Translations under genes and position numbers: made by a program
The notes under the pieces: generated by a model
Told to the model about the DNA's origin: nothing
Databases searched by the model: none
Seen by the model: only the letters and a program-made list of their open reading frames with translations
In this document: positions 23,827 through 33,183 of the stretch, piece by piece
How positions within the stretch are numbered: position 1 is the first letter of the stretch
Layout: every line of letters begins with the position of its first letter
Assembly (NCBI RefSeq): GCF_002095485.1
Contig: NZ_MLFS01000047.1
Location: forward strand, 1 to 42,040
Direction of reading: 5' to 3'
DNA: 42,040 nucleotides
Source of the DNA: Pantoea wallisii
GTDB taxonomy: Bacteria; Pseudomonadota; Gammaproteobacteria; Enterobacterales; Enterobacteriaceae

Positions 23827-25221
23827 ATGACAACGTTATTTTCAAATCAACCGGGTGATGAAGGCCTGCCGGGTCAAGAGCGTGCACGCGTCATGGCCGC
23901 AGTGATGACCACGACGCTGATGGGCGTATTTGACGGCACGATGATCAACATCGCCCTGCCATCCATGGCAAAAGCAATGCAGGTACAGGCGAATGTCTCG
24001 GTCTGGTTCGCCAACGGTTACCTGCTCTCCGCCGCCATGACGTTGGCTATCTTCGCTGCGCTGGCAGTACGCGTCGGTTACCGGCCAGTATTTCTTTCAG
24101 GTCTTACCGTCTTTACGCTCACTTCGCTGGGTTGTGCGATGGCCAGTACGCCAGAGATGCTCATCGGAATGCGCATTATGCAAGGGATTGGCGGCGCAGC
24201 TACCCTGAGCATTGCGCCGGCGATACTGCGTTCTGTTTTCCCCGGCCGATTGCTTGGCCGTATTCTGGGGCTACATGCACTGCTCATTGCTTCAAGCTCA
24301 GCCATAGCGCCTGTACTTGGCGGCACGGTGCTGGACATAATGAGCTGGAAATGGTTGTTCGCCTTAAACGTGCTCCCTGGCACCGTTTCCCTGTTACTGG
24401 TATTCAGGTCGCTGCCACGAAAACCGGCGTCCGAGAGAACGCCGTTCGATACGATAGGAGCTGTGCTTTCTGCAATACTTTTAGGCTCAATGGTGCTGGC
24501 GGCAAACAGCGCCTCGTCAGACCATCACATCAGTGTCGAGGCTATCAGCTGGAGTCTGCTCGCGGTGCTCAGCGCCATAGCATTTATCTGGCAGATCCGC
24601 CGGGTAAAGCATCCTTTACTACCACCCGTAATGTTCAAAAATGGACGATTTACCCTGGCCGCTTTAACTTCGCTGGCCTGTTTTGTGAGCCAGGGAATTA
24701 CCTTTATTGCGCTGCCATTTCTGTTTCAGAGCGTGTATGGCTACAGCCCTGTAGTTTCGGCGTTACTCTTTACGCCATGGCCGATTGGCATTGTGTTGAT
24801 AGCGCCTCATGCGGGCCGTTGGGCTGACATATTTTCAGCGCCTCTGATTTCTACAGTTGGGTTAGCTCTTTTTGTTGTGGGTTTGATTTTGCTGGCCACG
24901 CTACCCGCCAGGCCCGCGGCATGGGATATCTGTTTACGTAGCCTGTGGTGCGGCATCGGATTTGGTTGTTTCCAAAGCCCTAACAACCGGGAGATGCTTT
25001 CTAACGTATCCCGCGACTACGCCAGCTACGCATCAGGCGTATTGTCTATCGTCCGGACGTTCGGTCAATGCCTCGGTGCTGCTGTCATGGGGGCACTGCT
25101 TGCAATAAATGAACTAAAGGCTGTCCACTATGCTCTGTGGATTGCTGTCGTCGCATCTGCGGCATCAGTAGTATTAAGCGTGAGCCGGTTACGTAAAACA
25201 GGCCTGGCGCATACACTATAA
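23827..25221 (+). CDS. MFS multidrug efflux transporter (DHA2-like)
   Basis: About 464 residues from the ATG at 23827 (MTTLFSNQPGD); an in-frame ATG at 23752 would add 25 residues that overlap the promoter region. Twelve to fourteen hydrophobic segments are seen. The DHA2 motif C-like start 'MGVFDGTMINIALPSMAKAM' is in the first helix, 'RIMQGIGGAATLSIAPAILRSVFP' in helices 4-5, and 'VLGGTVLDIMSWKWLFALNVLPG' in 5-6. It should sit in the inner membrane and expel small toxic compounds by proton exchange. The divergent LysR gene is its probable regulator. Confidence 0.88.
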   Translation: MTTLFSNQPGDEGLPGQERARVMAAVMTTTLMGVFDGTMINIALPSMAKAMQVQANVSVWFANGYLLSAAMTLAIFAALAVRVGYRPVFLSGLTVFTLTSLGCAMASTPEMLIGMRIMQGIGGAATLSIAPAILRSVFPGRLLGRILGLHALLIASSSAIAPVLGGTVLDIMSWKWLFALNVLPGTVSLLLVFRSLPRKPASERTPFDTIGAVLSAILLGSMVLAANSASSDHHISVEAISWSLLAVLSAIAFIWQIRRVKHPLLPPVMFKNGRFTLAALTSLACFVSQGITFIALPFLFQSVYGYSPVVSALLFTPWPIGIVLIAPHAGRWADIFSAPLISTVGLALFVVGLILLATLPARPAAWDICLRSLWCGIGFGCFQSPNNREMLSNVSRDYASYASGVLSIVRTFGQCLGAAVMGALLAINELKAVHYALWIAVVASAASVVLSVSRLRKTGLAHTL

Positions 25222-25319
25222 TCAGAGTCGTCCTCATTCTGCACTGGGCTGGATGACCCAGTACGAATTCGCCGAGAAATCTGCCGGTTGCCAGAATAAG
25301 CAACCAACCTGAGCCGGTT

Positions 25320-25659
25320 ATTCCTGATTATGCATGGATCATATTCGGGGTCATCTGGCAGGAAGTAAAGCGACGCGAAGATTGCCCCGCCATCTTCGTG
25401 AAAGATGACGCGCTCATGATCGCACTCTGGAAAACGCAGACAGGAAACCCGGTTAACTTTGACCGTAAAACCAACGTCGGCCTTCATCACTTAGCGTTGC
25501 GGGTTAACAATAAAGAGGCGCTGTATGACCTTCTTGATGTGTTGAAAGCAAATCAGATTGAAATCGAATTTGAACCAACTCCGGGGAGATGGGCCATCAA
25601 TGCACATGATGTGTTATGAACCAAGTGGTATAAGAATTGAATTCTATTACCAGGAGTAG
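25320..25659 (+). pseudogene. VOC/glyoxalase-family gene fragment
   Basis: Reads 'DDALMIALWKTQTGNPVNF', 'NVGLHHLALRVNNKEALYDLLDVLK' and 'EIEFEPTPGRW', the C-terminal half of a vicinal-oxygen-chelate protein with the metal His in GLHHLAL. After a frameshift near 25605 it ends 'MCYEPSGIRIEFYYQE' at TAG 25657-25659. The N-terminal half cannot be found upstream. Truncation plus a shift that is not a one-base homopolymer deletion suggest real decay. It belongs in theme with the detoxification genes around it. Confidence 0.75.
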
Positions 25660-26327
25660 TTGATTTTTGGCGCTATGCACTGACAGCCTGTCACCACGTA
25701 TCAAGTTTTCTTGCCGGAGCGGTTAAATCGTCGCTCAGGCAGTCATCGGACCCGATAATAAAAACCAGGGGCCAGTTGTTCTCAAATATAACAGCAATCA
25801 GGTTCATAAATCGGGCGATGGCATCTGAGTAAGCTACCTCATACTGCAATGTCGCAAGTGGTGATCCTCGACAGGCACTCCTTAGCGCAATCATTCATAC
25901 AGGTCAGTGAGATAAGCCGGCTACCGCCGGCAGGCGTGCTCATGGATGAAATCGCTACAGGAGTAGCTATTTAAAAGATCGATGAGGCTGGCAAATCCAG
26001 TCATGTTGCAACAGCCACTAAATCCGCCAGTCTGCCTTTCTAAATAAGGTGTGATGGTCCAGTCCTTGAGGTATCAAAACGCGCGTTGACCCGTGTTGAG
26101 GCTTTAACGTCCATTGCGCAGTAATACCGATATCGCACTAACATACCAATCAGTACATAAATGATTTACATGGCGATCACCACCAACTAATGTACCGATG
26201 GGTATATTAGTTGTGTAGCCTGATTATAATCAGAGGCGCATTACCTGTCCTCATCCTAAGCACAGTCGAAAAATTTACTCACGGCGCTTTTGACAAGCAT
26301 GAATCAGTCGCGAGTAATTACCTCTCT
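25660..26327. other. 668-base gap with an isolated TetR-type operator
   Basis: No gene is supported; short frames on both strands lack ribosome sites and are interrupted. The only strong structure is the inverted repeat at 26184-26213. The stretch may be the remains of a deleted regulator or enzyme gene. Confidence 0.45.
26184..26213. promoter_or_regulatory. 13-base inverted repeat, TetR-type operator without adjacent regulator
   Basis: Arms CAACTAATGTACC and GGTATATTAGTTG around GATG; 12 of 13 positions pair. The centre TACC-GATG-GGTA resembles operators of TetR-family repressors of reactive-compound detoxification. The nearest gene (hydrolase, 26328-27337) ends, not starts, beside it, so it controls nothing visible. 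Confidence 0.6.
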
Positions 26328-27337
26328 CTACTCACTGACAGGTATATGACGGTTAATCCAGTCAAGAACGGGTGCCAGCGCTTCATCTGAGTTCTTTTCG
26401 TATATCAATCCATGTCCGTTACCCAATACGCCATGATCGGATAAATGCAACACTTCAGCAGAGGCCCCGGCTGCGTTCAGGAACGCCGCGGTAGGCGGGC
26501 TCGCCGCTGCAAACGCAGAAGCTTCAGCCGTAACGATCAGGATCGGTTTATCGATCAGTGAAGGTAAACGATAGCTGCCCGGCTTTTTACGCTTTAACTC
26601 AGCGGCAGAAGTCATCGGCGGAGAAAAATTCAGTGCTGCTGCTGCGGGTCCCCAATCCATTATTCCTATGTTAGGTATCTCTGCGAAAGGGGCCCCATAG
26701 GTTCCACTGCCACAATCATTTTTACAAGATCCGGACGACGATCCGCCGTCAGCCAGCCGTCAGGTCCAGAAGCAGAGTGTGTTATCAGGATAGCGGGACC
26801 AATACGATCCAGAAGGGCAGCCATCCTGTCGGCATCCAGCGTTTGTGAATAAGCAAGGTCTGCCGGAAGCGGGCCATATCCAGCAATAAACTCATCCATA
26901 GCTGCGCCATCATTTACTGCAAAAGGCCACTGGGTATGCCGCTTATCTGTTCCGGGGAAGTAAATCTTTTGCCCATTTTCGTACGAAAAAGCCGGTCCCA
27001 TTTCACCCATTGTCTGCACATGAAAGGGTGAACGTCCGTGTCCAGGCCTGTCAATCACCAGCACCGTATATCCATCCTCAACCAAGCGCTGTGCCCACCC
27101 CGGCCTGCCATCGGGCGTATCAAACCATTCAGTGCCCTGAAAGCCGCCGCCGTGCATCAGTACTACCGGATAAGGCCGGCTCATCAGCTTTGGCGCTTCC
27201 CACTCGACGTACATCGGTCCGCGCTGATAGGTCAGCCCATTTTGCTCAACACGTTCGCCGGGAATCCAGAAATGCCCCCGGCGAACCGAGCGTACGGGTG
27301 CATCATGCCACGGGCGGAATTGATGATCCTGCTGCAT
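26328..27337 (-). pseudogene. Alpha/beta hydrolase (esterase-like) with one frameshift
   Basis: N-terminal part 'PYPVVLMHGGGFQGTEWFDT' (HGGG oxyanion loop), 'DGYTVLVIDRPGHGRS' and nucleophile elbow 'LITHSASGPDGWL'. The first frame ends at PLSQRYLT. The rest runs in another frame, 'MDWGPAAAALNFSPPM', 'DKPILIVTAEASAF', 'SDHGVLGNGHGLIYEKNSDE' (catalytic His region). Adding one base to the GGGG/CCCC tract at 26689-26696 restores 336 residues joined as 'MGPPFAEIPNIGIMDW'. The start has AGGA eight bases before the ATG. It forms a same-strand set with the EthD gene just upstream. The substrate is unknown, probably an ester or xenobiotic. Confidence 0.8.
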
Positions 27338-27351
27338 AAATTTTCCTTACT

Positions 27352-27708
27352 TTACAGTGGAATGCCGCGTAATCTTACGGGTGAAATATCGGTAAAGTGA
27401 CTCACGTCTGCCATTACTCTCTCAACTTCGTGTGAGGTAAAAGCATCATTAATGGCCGCGTCATCACGGAAAATACACTCACAGATTGCCAGCGTACCGG
27501 GCTGCCTGGTTTCAGGATAAAAAACTGAAAGTTTCAACAGGCCATACGGTGCAAAAGCCTCCATAACCAGTGGAAGGTGGCTGTCTGCGTAGTAACAGCG
27601 GTCAAAACGAGAATCAGGGATCCCTGATAAGTAACGTAAAGGGTCACAGGTTGCATCATTTATCCTTGCAGATTTATACACAGAGAAGTTAATCCTTAAT
27701 ACAGGCAC
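27352..27708 (-). CDS. EthD-family protein (copy 1)
   Basis: A 118-residue ferredoxin-like-fold protein. The EthD pattern is seen as 'FDRCYYADSHLPLVMEAF', with the Y-x3-H-x-P-L core, then 'YGLLKLSVFYPET' and C-terminal 'VERVMADVSHFTDISPV'. Family members help ring-cleaving, ether-degrading or polyketide-modifying enzymes as small dimeric binding proteins. It lies 14 bases before the hydrolase gene on the same strand, so they form one transcript. A second, clearly related EthD gene is at 32659. The start may be slightly internal; no strong ribosome site decides it. Confidence 0.82.
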   Translation of the reverse strand: MPVLRINFSVYKSARINDATCDPLRYLSGIPDSRFDRCYYADSHLPLVMEAFAPYGLLKLSVFYPETRQPGTLAICECIFRDDAAINDAFTSHEVERVMADVSHFTDISPVRLRGIPL

Positions 27709-27840
27709 TCCATAAACACATCATCTATGCCATGGCAGTTAGCAGGCCGAGCCATACTAAGAACTGATGCTTTAAAAAGGGTGCGCAACTTGCTGCGTTA
27801 TAAAATAAATAAAAGAATTATCAATTTTTAAGAAGCAGGG

Positions 27841-27863
27841 GGTAGGGTTACGTTTACCCTACC
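27841..27863 (-). terminator. Hairpin between hydrolase and EthD genes
   Basis: GGTAGGGT pairs with ACCCTACC around TACGTTT. It lies about 95 bases downstream of the stop of the exported hydrolase (minus strand) and probably ends that transcript; the T run is weak. Confidence 0.5.
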
Positions 27864-27957
27864 TTCCTCAATGAAAATGGCCGCTTCTTGTTGCTACTTT
27901 TTTATAAAAAAATCAAATGGCCATCCATTTATCTTCAGCTAACATGACATGGCTGCC

Positions 27958-28977
27958 TTATTTTAAAAATTCCAGTAAAGCTTTTGTGGTCTCCTGAGGG
28001 CGCTCCTCCGCAATCCAGTGGCCGGTGCCTTTAAATTCGATAAATTTAGAATCGAGGGTATACTCTTTGAGAAATGCCGACAGCAGCGGAGCGCTAATTC
28101 CGCCAATGCCCAGTATGGGCGTCTGTAACTTCTTATAGGTTTTCAAGTCATCTATATCCTGCTGCATTGATTGATACCACCCGTTTCCTGCGCGGATTGC
28201 ATTGGGTTGTGCAGCTGCTAATTTATAGACCGAGCGATCAAAGTTTGAAATTGCACCTGGCGTTTTGTTCAGGTAGTCATAAACCCAATCCACTAATATA
28301 TCAGTACGTCCCTCTAATAATTTCTCTGGCAAATCTGGCACCTGATTAAAGGCAAACCACCAGAAATGAAGGCCATGATGAGGATCGTTTATCTGATAAT
28401 CATTTTTTTGTGGCAGCAACGGAAACTTCCTGAAGGCCTCAAAGGGGTGCGGAACGTCAAGTAAGGCCACGTGTTTCGTGTAATCAGGATAGTTTGCCGC
28501 AAAACTATAGGCAACCATCGCGCCAATATCATGCCCGACGATGTTAATATGACTATAGCCTGACTGATTCATCAAAGAGTAGATGTCGCGCGCCATGGTT
28601 TTCTTATCATAACCGGAAACTGGCTTAGATGAGCCTCCCTGGCCACGGATATCAACCGCGATGACCTGATAATGCGCAGCAAGTTCCGGCATTATTTTGT
28701 GATATTCCCACCAGGTTTCAGGCCAGCCGCCAAGTAGCACCAGAGGCTCTCCTTTTCCTCCAGTGACATAATGGAGTTTAACGCCATTTACGTAAGCCTC
28801 GTGATTCGTGAAACCAGGCAAGCGGCGTACCAATGCCGTATCTGTATACTCTTGCTGAGTTACGTTAATCGGTTTTATAAAATCACTCTCAGCGGGTGCA
28901 GCATTTACCAACGATAGTGGGGAGACCAAAATCGCTGCCATTAAAAAACGGCCTGTCGTTTTCAAGGTTACTTTCAT
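27958..28977 (-). CDS. Exported alpha/beta hydrolase, epoxide hydrolase-like
   Basis: A 339-residue protein starting MKVTLKTTG with a signal peptide (basic start, hydrophobic 'FLMAAILVSPLSLVNA', cleavage near A-A-P-A), so it acts in the periplasm. The ATG at 28977 has AGGG upstream; the longer frame from 29016 would bury the signal. The catalytic pattern is that of epoxide hydrolases/dehalogenases: 'LLGGWPETWWEYHK' (H-G-x-P-like loop), 'AVDIRGQGGSSKP', nucleophile Asp in 'IVGHDIGAMVAY' and His in 'GTGHWIAEERP'. It should hydrolyse an epoxide or halogenated compound arriving from outside. Its neighbours are EthD/hydrolase genes downstream and an MFS pump upstream. Confidence 0.87.
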   Translation of the reverse strand: MKVTLKTTGRFLMAAILVSPLSLVNAAPAESDFIKPINVTQQEYTDTALVRRLPGFTNHEAYVNGVKLHYVTGGKGEPLVLLGGWPETWWEYHKIMPELAAHYQVIAVDIRGQGGSSKPVSGYDKKTMARDIYSLMNQSGYSHINIVGHDIGAMVAYSFAANYPDYTKHVALLDVPHPFEAFRKFPLLPQKNDYQINDPHHGLHFWWFAFNQVPDLPEKLLEGRTDILVDWVYDYLNKTPGAISNFDRSVYKLAAAQPNAIRAGNGWYQSMQQDIDDLKTYKKLQTPILGIGGISAPLLSAFLKEYTLDSKFIEFKGTGHWIAEERPQETTKALLEFLK

Positions 28978-29203
28978 AACACCGCCCTTATAAATTAAAA
29001 AGATATTGAGCCACAATGGAAATGACTTGTGACAGGAGGAAAATAATGAAAACTTATCGCTCAGCCTATACCCACATTATGTAATTATCACTGATGAAGG
29101 CAGCCCTTCATCATGGCAATGATATTTTTTTGATAAAAGTTGAGCGATGTTGTGCATGCTAAAATCAGCCATACCTCATTTTTAAAAAGAATGATTATTT
29201 CCG

Positions 29204-30672
29204 CTACTTATGAACTTTATTCGACATGAAATTTTTCGGTACAGAGACCCGAGTTGCAGGTTTCCGGATAAGCCTGACGCTTAATGCTGCGCCGAGGGCT
29301 AAGCAGAGTGCAATGGCCAGCGTCGAAATACCAAAAGCGTGGGTAATATCCGCTTCGGCATGACTATCTCCAAGCGTGCTGTAAAAAATACCGCCAATCA
29401 CTGCCACACTCAGCGCAGCACTGATCTGCAAAGCACAACTCGTTACGCCAGAGATCATGCCAGAAAACTCAGGTGCAACACGGCCTGTAATCATACGCAT
29501 CAGCATCGGCATCGCCAGCCCCTGCCCCAAACCCGTTAAGAAAAGCAGACCACTAAGCAGAACTATTGAAGGGAAAGCACCTGTAGCGGTCTCACTTACT
29601 AACCATACCATTCCTGTTAATCCCAGAGTCTCACATCCCATACCTATTGGACTGAGATAATCACCTGCATAGCGTCGCAGATAAGGTGTTAATAACGGGC
29701 CGATAAGAAAACCGGCGCCAAAAGGCAGAAAGATAAGTCCCGACTTAAGTGAATCTAAATGCAATGCGTTTTGCAGATAGACTGAAAATAAAAGAAAGAA
29801 CGAAGCAAGCGTATAAAATAACAGCGCTATTATTAATCCCTGCCCTAAACCCGGTGCGCGTAACGCCACGGGATCCAGTAAAGGAGAACCCCCATTCTGG
29901 CTAAGGTGTACTTCATAGCGCCATAAAACAAAAGCCAGTAGCGGAACGGCCAGAAAAAGCATCAATGACCACCAGGGCCAACCCGCCTCACGACCTCAAT
30001 AATTGGGATAATTAATGCGCTAAGCGTTGCAGTAGCCAAAACCATGCCGACGGGATCAAGCTTACGCGCATTTCGCGCACGCGTCTCTTTTAACAGGGGT
30101 AAGCCAAACAGCACGACAAACAGTACAACCGGTAAATTCACCAGAAAAATTAGCCGCCATCCTAAATGATAAAGATCCAGTGATATCAATACGCCGCCCA
30201 GCGCTTGCCCGATAACTGAAGCCAGACCAAACACTGCCCCATATAAACTCAGAGCTAACGGTTTCTCTGCTTCAGGAAAAATAACCTGTATTGAAGCTAA
30301 TGCCTGAGGTGCCATGATGGCGGCCGTTGCCCCCTGCAGGATACGACCGACTATGAGCACCCATGGTGACCATGCCAGACCACATAATAACGATGCGGCA
30401 GCAAAACCGATTAGCCCAAGGAAGAACATTTTTCCCCGACCATAAAGGTCGCCCAGGCGGCCACCTGTAATCAACGTGACGGCATAGACTGCGGCGTACG
30501 ATGAAATGACTAATTGTTCAACCGAGGAAGATGATGCAAATTCCTGCTGAATTGACGGAAGCGCGACGTTGACAATAAAAAAATCAAGTGGCGGAAGGAA
30601 TGCACCTACAAGCAATATAAAAAACATTGCCCATCGGCGAGGTTCGGGTTGCAAAGTATTTTGTAAGGTCAT
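29204..30672 (-). pseudogene. MFS efflux pump (DHA2/EmrB-like) with one frameshift
   Basis: The N-terminal 228 codons show 'PPLDFFIVNVALPSIQQEF' (DHA2 helix 1), 'GGRLGDLYGRGKMF' (motif A) and 'GRILQGATAAIMAPQALASIQ' (motif B). The rest continues in another frame from 'SLMLFLAVPLLAFVLWRYE' through 'LSAALSVAVIGG'-type late helices. Adding one G to the coding-strand run at 29982-29984 gives 'EVVRRGWPWWSLMLFL' and 489 residues, normal for 14-helix pumps. A perfect palindrome sits in front of the start, next to the tetR gene on the same strand. Probably induced when TetR binds a toxic compound. Confidence 0.85.
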
Positions 30673-30685
30673 TGAGCGTTCCTTA

Positions 30686-30703
30686 TGGAACCATTTGGTT
30701 CCA
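30686..30703. promoter_or_regulatory. TetR operator before MFS gene
   Basis: TGGAACC-ATTT-GGTTCCA, perfect arms, in the 47-base gap between the tetR stop and the MFS start. A related site occurs in the tetR promoter at about 31348-31366. Confidence 0.7.
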
Positions 30704-30719
30704 AATTAGCGAAAAAAAA

Positions 30720-31322
30720 CTACTGGCTTAACATGTTCATTGCGCATTCAACGAGTTCCAGCATCTCTGTTTCTGATGCCCCCGTTTTTCCCAATACCCG
30801 CATGCCTTCAATCTGACAGACCAGAAATCGGGCCATGGCTAATTCATTACGTTCAGGTAACTCACCATTTTCCTGAGCGCGAATGATTGCACCAACATAA
30901 AGTTGCTGCAGCCGTTTGAACATACGTCCTGTTTTCTCTGCAACATCATTGTCATATGCGGCCATTTCAGTGGCTAAGGAGACGACTAAACAACCGCGTC
31001 GCCCCGGTTCACCGGAAGAGAGTCTGGCGTATCGAAGAAGCGATGATTTTATCGCGTTTGTAGCTGAGCCTGGCTGCGAGAGCAATGTCGCCGTTTCCCG
31101 GAGTCCATCACTCATATATAAATCAAGGGCTGCAAGCAGCAGGCCTTTTTTATCCCCAAACGCTTTATACAAACTTCCACGTGACAGCCCGGTGCCAGCT
31201 ATCAAATCCGGCAGCGAGGTGCGCTCGTAACCCCTATCCCAAAAAACCTTCATAGCATCACGCGCTGCAGTTTCCAGCTCAAATTCGCGTGGACGACCCA
31301 AGACTGATGAATTCGTCGTCAT
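30720..31322 (-). CDS. TetR-family repressor of the MFS pump
   Basis: A 200-residue regulator starting MTTNSSVLGRPREFE at 31322; AGG lies eight bases upstream, and a longer frame to 31418 would run through the operator. HTH residues are seen in 'DAMKVFWDRGYERTSLPDLIAGTGLSRGSLYKAFGDK'. The C-terminal ligand domain is of the TetR_C type with 'GRRGCLVVSLATEM', the subgroup that often controls genes for reactive electrophile defence (AcuR/YxaF-like). It is immediately upstream of the MFS gene, same strand, with matching palindromes in front of both, so autoregulation plus pump control is expected. Confidence 0.88.
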   Translation of the reverse strand: MTTNSSVLGRPREFELETAARDAMKVFWDRGYERTSLPDLIAGTGLSRGSLYKAFGDKKGLLLAALDLYMSDGLRETATLLSQPGSATNAIKSSLLRYARLSSGEPGRRGCLVVSLATEMAAYDNDVAEKTGRMFKRLQQLYVGAIIRAQENGELPERNELAMARFLVCQIEGMRVLGKTGASETEMLELVECAMNMLSQ

Positions 31323-31791
31323 ACTTACCTTCCCTACCGAAGATATTAAGAACTGATTGGTTCCTATTGTAGGTGTGGCAACCAAAAATACAAGTCGATT
31401 TTGCACGCGTGAGTTCACGTGCCCTCACAGCAGAGCTCATGCCGGTTTTGCCAGGCACCGGTGTCCTGTCGAAATATCTATTTTATTATCAATGCATTGC
31501 CTGAAAAGCACCTGATTACGCAGTAAAAGTAGGTGAGTGCTGAGAGATTCAATAAATTCTTTAAACGCGGACTCGCAGGCTGCTGCTTTAAACGTTTCTT
31601 TGCGCGGGTAGCCCGGGATTCCTCCGGCAGCGATTCAGGCAGAAGCGGGTATCCTCCGATATACAGCCTATCGGTTCCTGTTCATAAATGAACGCGGAAA
31701 GAACAAAACTGGCAGTTCTAATTCACTTTTGTAAGAGTCAATATTGATCCCTCTTAATAACGGCCTTAAGGCCTCATCTGGGATTGGAATA
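31323..31791. other. Intergenic region between tetR and SDR genes
   Basis: Divergent promoters are expected for tetR (left) and the SDR gene (right). Apart from the operator-like repeat near 31350, nothing distinct was seen; minor GC-rich hairpins lie around 31600-31640. Confidence 0.45.
31348..31366. promoter_or_regulatory. Operator-like repeat in tetR promoter
   Basis: The sequence AGAACTGATTGGTTCCT, read on the minus strand, contains GGAACCAATCAGTTCT. It shares the GGAACC half and spacing with the palindrome before the MFS gene (GGAACCATTTGGTTCC), with one imperfect arm. Confidence 0.55.
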
Positions 31792-32538
31792 ATGAAAAAA
31801 CTTAAAGATAAAGTAGCTCTCGTAACAGGTGCTTCTAAAGGTATTGGCGCAGGCATTGCCCGCCAGTTGGCGGCAGATGGCGCACATATTATTGTTAACT
31901 ACGCTACCGATAAAAATAGCGCCGACAGGTTAGTTGCAGAGATCGAAACTACAGGTGGAAAAGCCGTTGCGGTCGCTGCCGATGTTACTAAAGAGTCAGA
32001 AGTTCATGCTCTGGTACATTCTGCTATTGAATATTTCGGGCAACTGGACATTGTTGTGAACAATTCTGGTATCTATGAATTTGCCAAAATTGAGGATACA
32101 ACCGAAGCGCTTTATCGTAAGCAGTTTGACATTAACGTCTTTGGTCCACTTATAGTCACTGCAGCGGCCACACCGCATCTGAAAGAAGGTGCCAGCATCA
32201 TCAATATCAGCTCGTTTGTTACAAGTGTATTTATTTCAGAGAGCGCTATATACAGCGGTTCAAAAGGCGCTATCGACGCAATAACGGGTGTGCTCTCGAA
32301 GGAGCTGGGCCAAAGAGGCATACGGGTGAATGCAGTAAACCCAGGCTTAATTGAAACAGAAGGGAGCCATAATGCGGGGGCTATAGGATCTGATTTTCAG
32401 ACCTGGAATGAGAGCCAGACTCCACTTGGTCGCATTGGTCAGGTTAGTGATGTTGCAAAAATCGTCGCTTTCCTCGCATCGGATGACGCGAGCTGGGTAT
32501 CCGGGGAGATTATCCTCGCTTCAGGTGGTATGCGATAA
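31792..32538 (+). CDS. SDR-family oxidoreductase
   Basis: A 248-residue classical short-chain dehydrogenase from the ATG at 31792 (MKKLKDKVALV). Cofactor motif 'TGASKGIG' at 12-19, 'VVNNSGIYEF' in place of the usual N-N-A-G, catalytic Ser in 'SIINISSFVTS' and Tyr-x3-Lys in 'IYSGSKGAIDA', then 'GIRVNAVNPGLIETEG' and C-terminal 'LASDDASWVSGEIILASGGMR'. It should reduce or oxidise a small alcohol/ketone with NAD(P)H in the cytoplasm; the basic A-S-K loop suggests NADPH. It reads the same way as the second EthD gene and is likely part of the same detoxification set. Confidence 0.92.
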   Translation: MKKLKDKVALVTGASKGIGAGIARQLAADGAHIIVNYATDKNSADRLVAEIETTGGKAVAVAADVTKESEVHALVHSAIEYFGQLDIVVNNSGIYEFAKIEDTTEALYRKQFDINVFGPLIVTAAATPHLKEGASIINISSFVTSVFISESAIYSGSKGAIDAITGVLSKELGQRGIRVNAVNPGLIETEGSHNAGAIGSDFQTWNESQTPLGRIGQVSDVAKIVAFLASDDASWVSGEIILASGGMR

Positions 32539-32658
32539 TGGCAATGAAGCCATTTATATCGGCTCTACAGCATGCTTCAAATATAAAATGATTTATACAT
32601 GGGTTGATAATATTAACAACTGCATATTGTAATGCCTTGAAAATATAAAAGAGAAGAT

Positions 32659-32961
32659 ATGCATAAGATGATTGTCGTATGTGCCGGCGATGAAAAAAAT
32701 CGCTTTGATCGTGAATATTATACAAATGTTCACTTACCGCTCGCGTCTGAATGCTGGAAACCTTACGGGCTGGTCTCGGCAGAGGCTTTCTATCCGGCCA
32801 CAAGTAACAGTGACTGGCTATCAATAGGCGTATATACATTCAAAACTGCAGAGGCCATCAATCATGCTCTCAACGCTAAGATTACAGAGAAGATTATGGC
32901 AGATGTGCCCTTTTTCACTGATGCTACGATCATCATCAGAAGCCATTTCACTCCATTCTGA
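32659..32961 (+). CDS. EthD-family protein (copy 2)
   Basis: A 100-residue EthD-like protein: 'FDREYYTNVHLPLASECW', 'YGLVSAEAFYPAT' and 'EKIMADVPFFTDATIII'. It matches the copy at 27352 at the same core positions (Y-x3-H-L-P-L, PYGL, F-Y-P, MADV-x-F-F/T-D), so the two are paralogues. A GAGAAG ribosome site precedes the ATG. It lies 120 bases after the SDR gene and before a hairpin. Proteins of this fold often accompany quinone or aromatic oxidation steps. Exact partner unknown. Confidence 0.85.
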   Translation: MHKMIVVCAGDEKNRFDREYYTNVHLPLASECWKPYGLVSAEAFYPATSNSDWLSIGVYTFKTAEAINHALNAKITEKIMADVPFFTDATIIIRSHFTPF

Positions 32962-33008
32962 AACAGTGCTAATGCAAGCCAGGTTTTTTTAGCAAAAGAG
33001 GAGATAAG

Positions 33009-33047
33009 CCTGCGCCACTTAAAAACCCGTTATTTAAGTGACGCAGG
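33009..33047 (+). terminator. Long hairpin after EthD copy 2
   Basis: CCTGCGCCACTTAAA pairs with TTTAAGTGACGCAGG, with one mismatched position, around AACCCGTTA. No T run follows, but the position after a gene end fits a transcript end or RNA-stabilising stem. Confidence 0.6.
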
Positions 33048-33136
33048 TGGATCGTCCCGCTTGCAGTGATGTGCCATTGATATTAATCCTGCGTTTAACC
33101 TCCTGTGCGGCATCTTGAAGAAACGGGTGCAACGTT

Positions 33137-33173
33137 ACGGTTATTTGTACCTTGCAGTACAAAATTAACCGTA
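33137..33173. promoter_or_regulatory. Operator of the second TetR gene
   Basis: Nested palindrome: inner TTTGTAC-CTTGCA-GTACAAA (33144-33163) and outer ACGGTT (33137-33142) with AACCGT (33168-33173). It lies directly in front of the TetR start at 33184, so self-repression and control of the co-transcribed hydrolase are likely. Confidence 0.7.
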
Positions 33174-33183
33174 AGGAATTACT

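Noticed and set aside
24132..24827. 231-codon frame inside the MFS gene
   Set aside because: Overlaps a clear transporter in another frame; composition (His/Arg/Cys-rich) is that of a shadow.
25605..25659. VOC gene as another one-base homopolymer error
   Set aside because: The shift needs an extra base or two missing bases and the N-terminal half is gone, so real decay is more likely.
25691..25894. Minus-strand 67-codon frame
   Set aside because: No ribosome site and no family; lies in a degraded gap.
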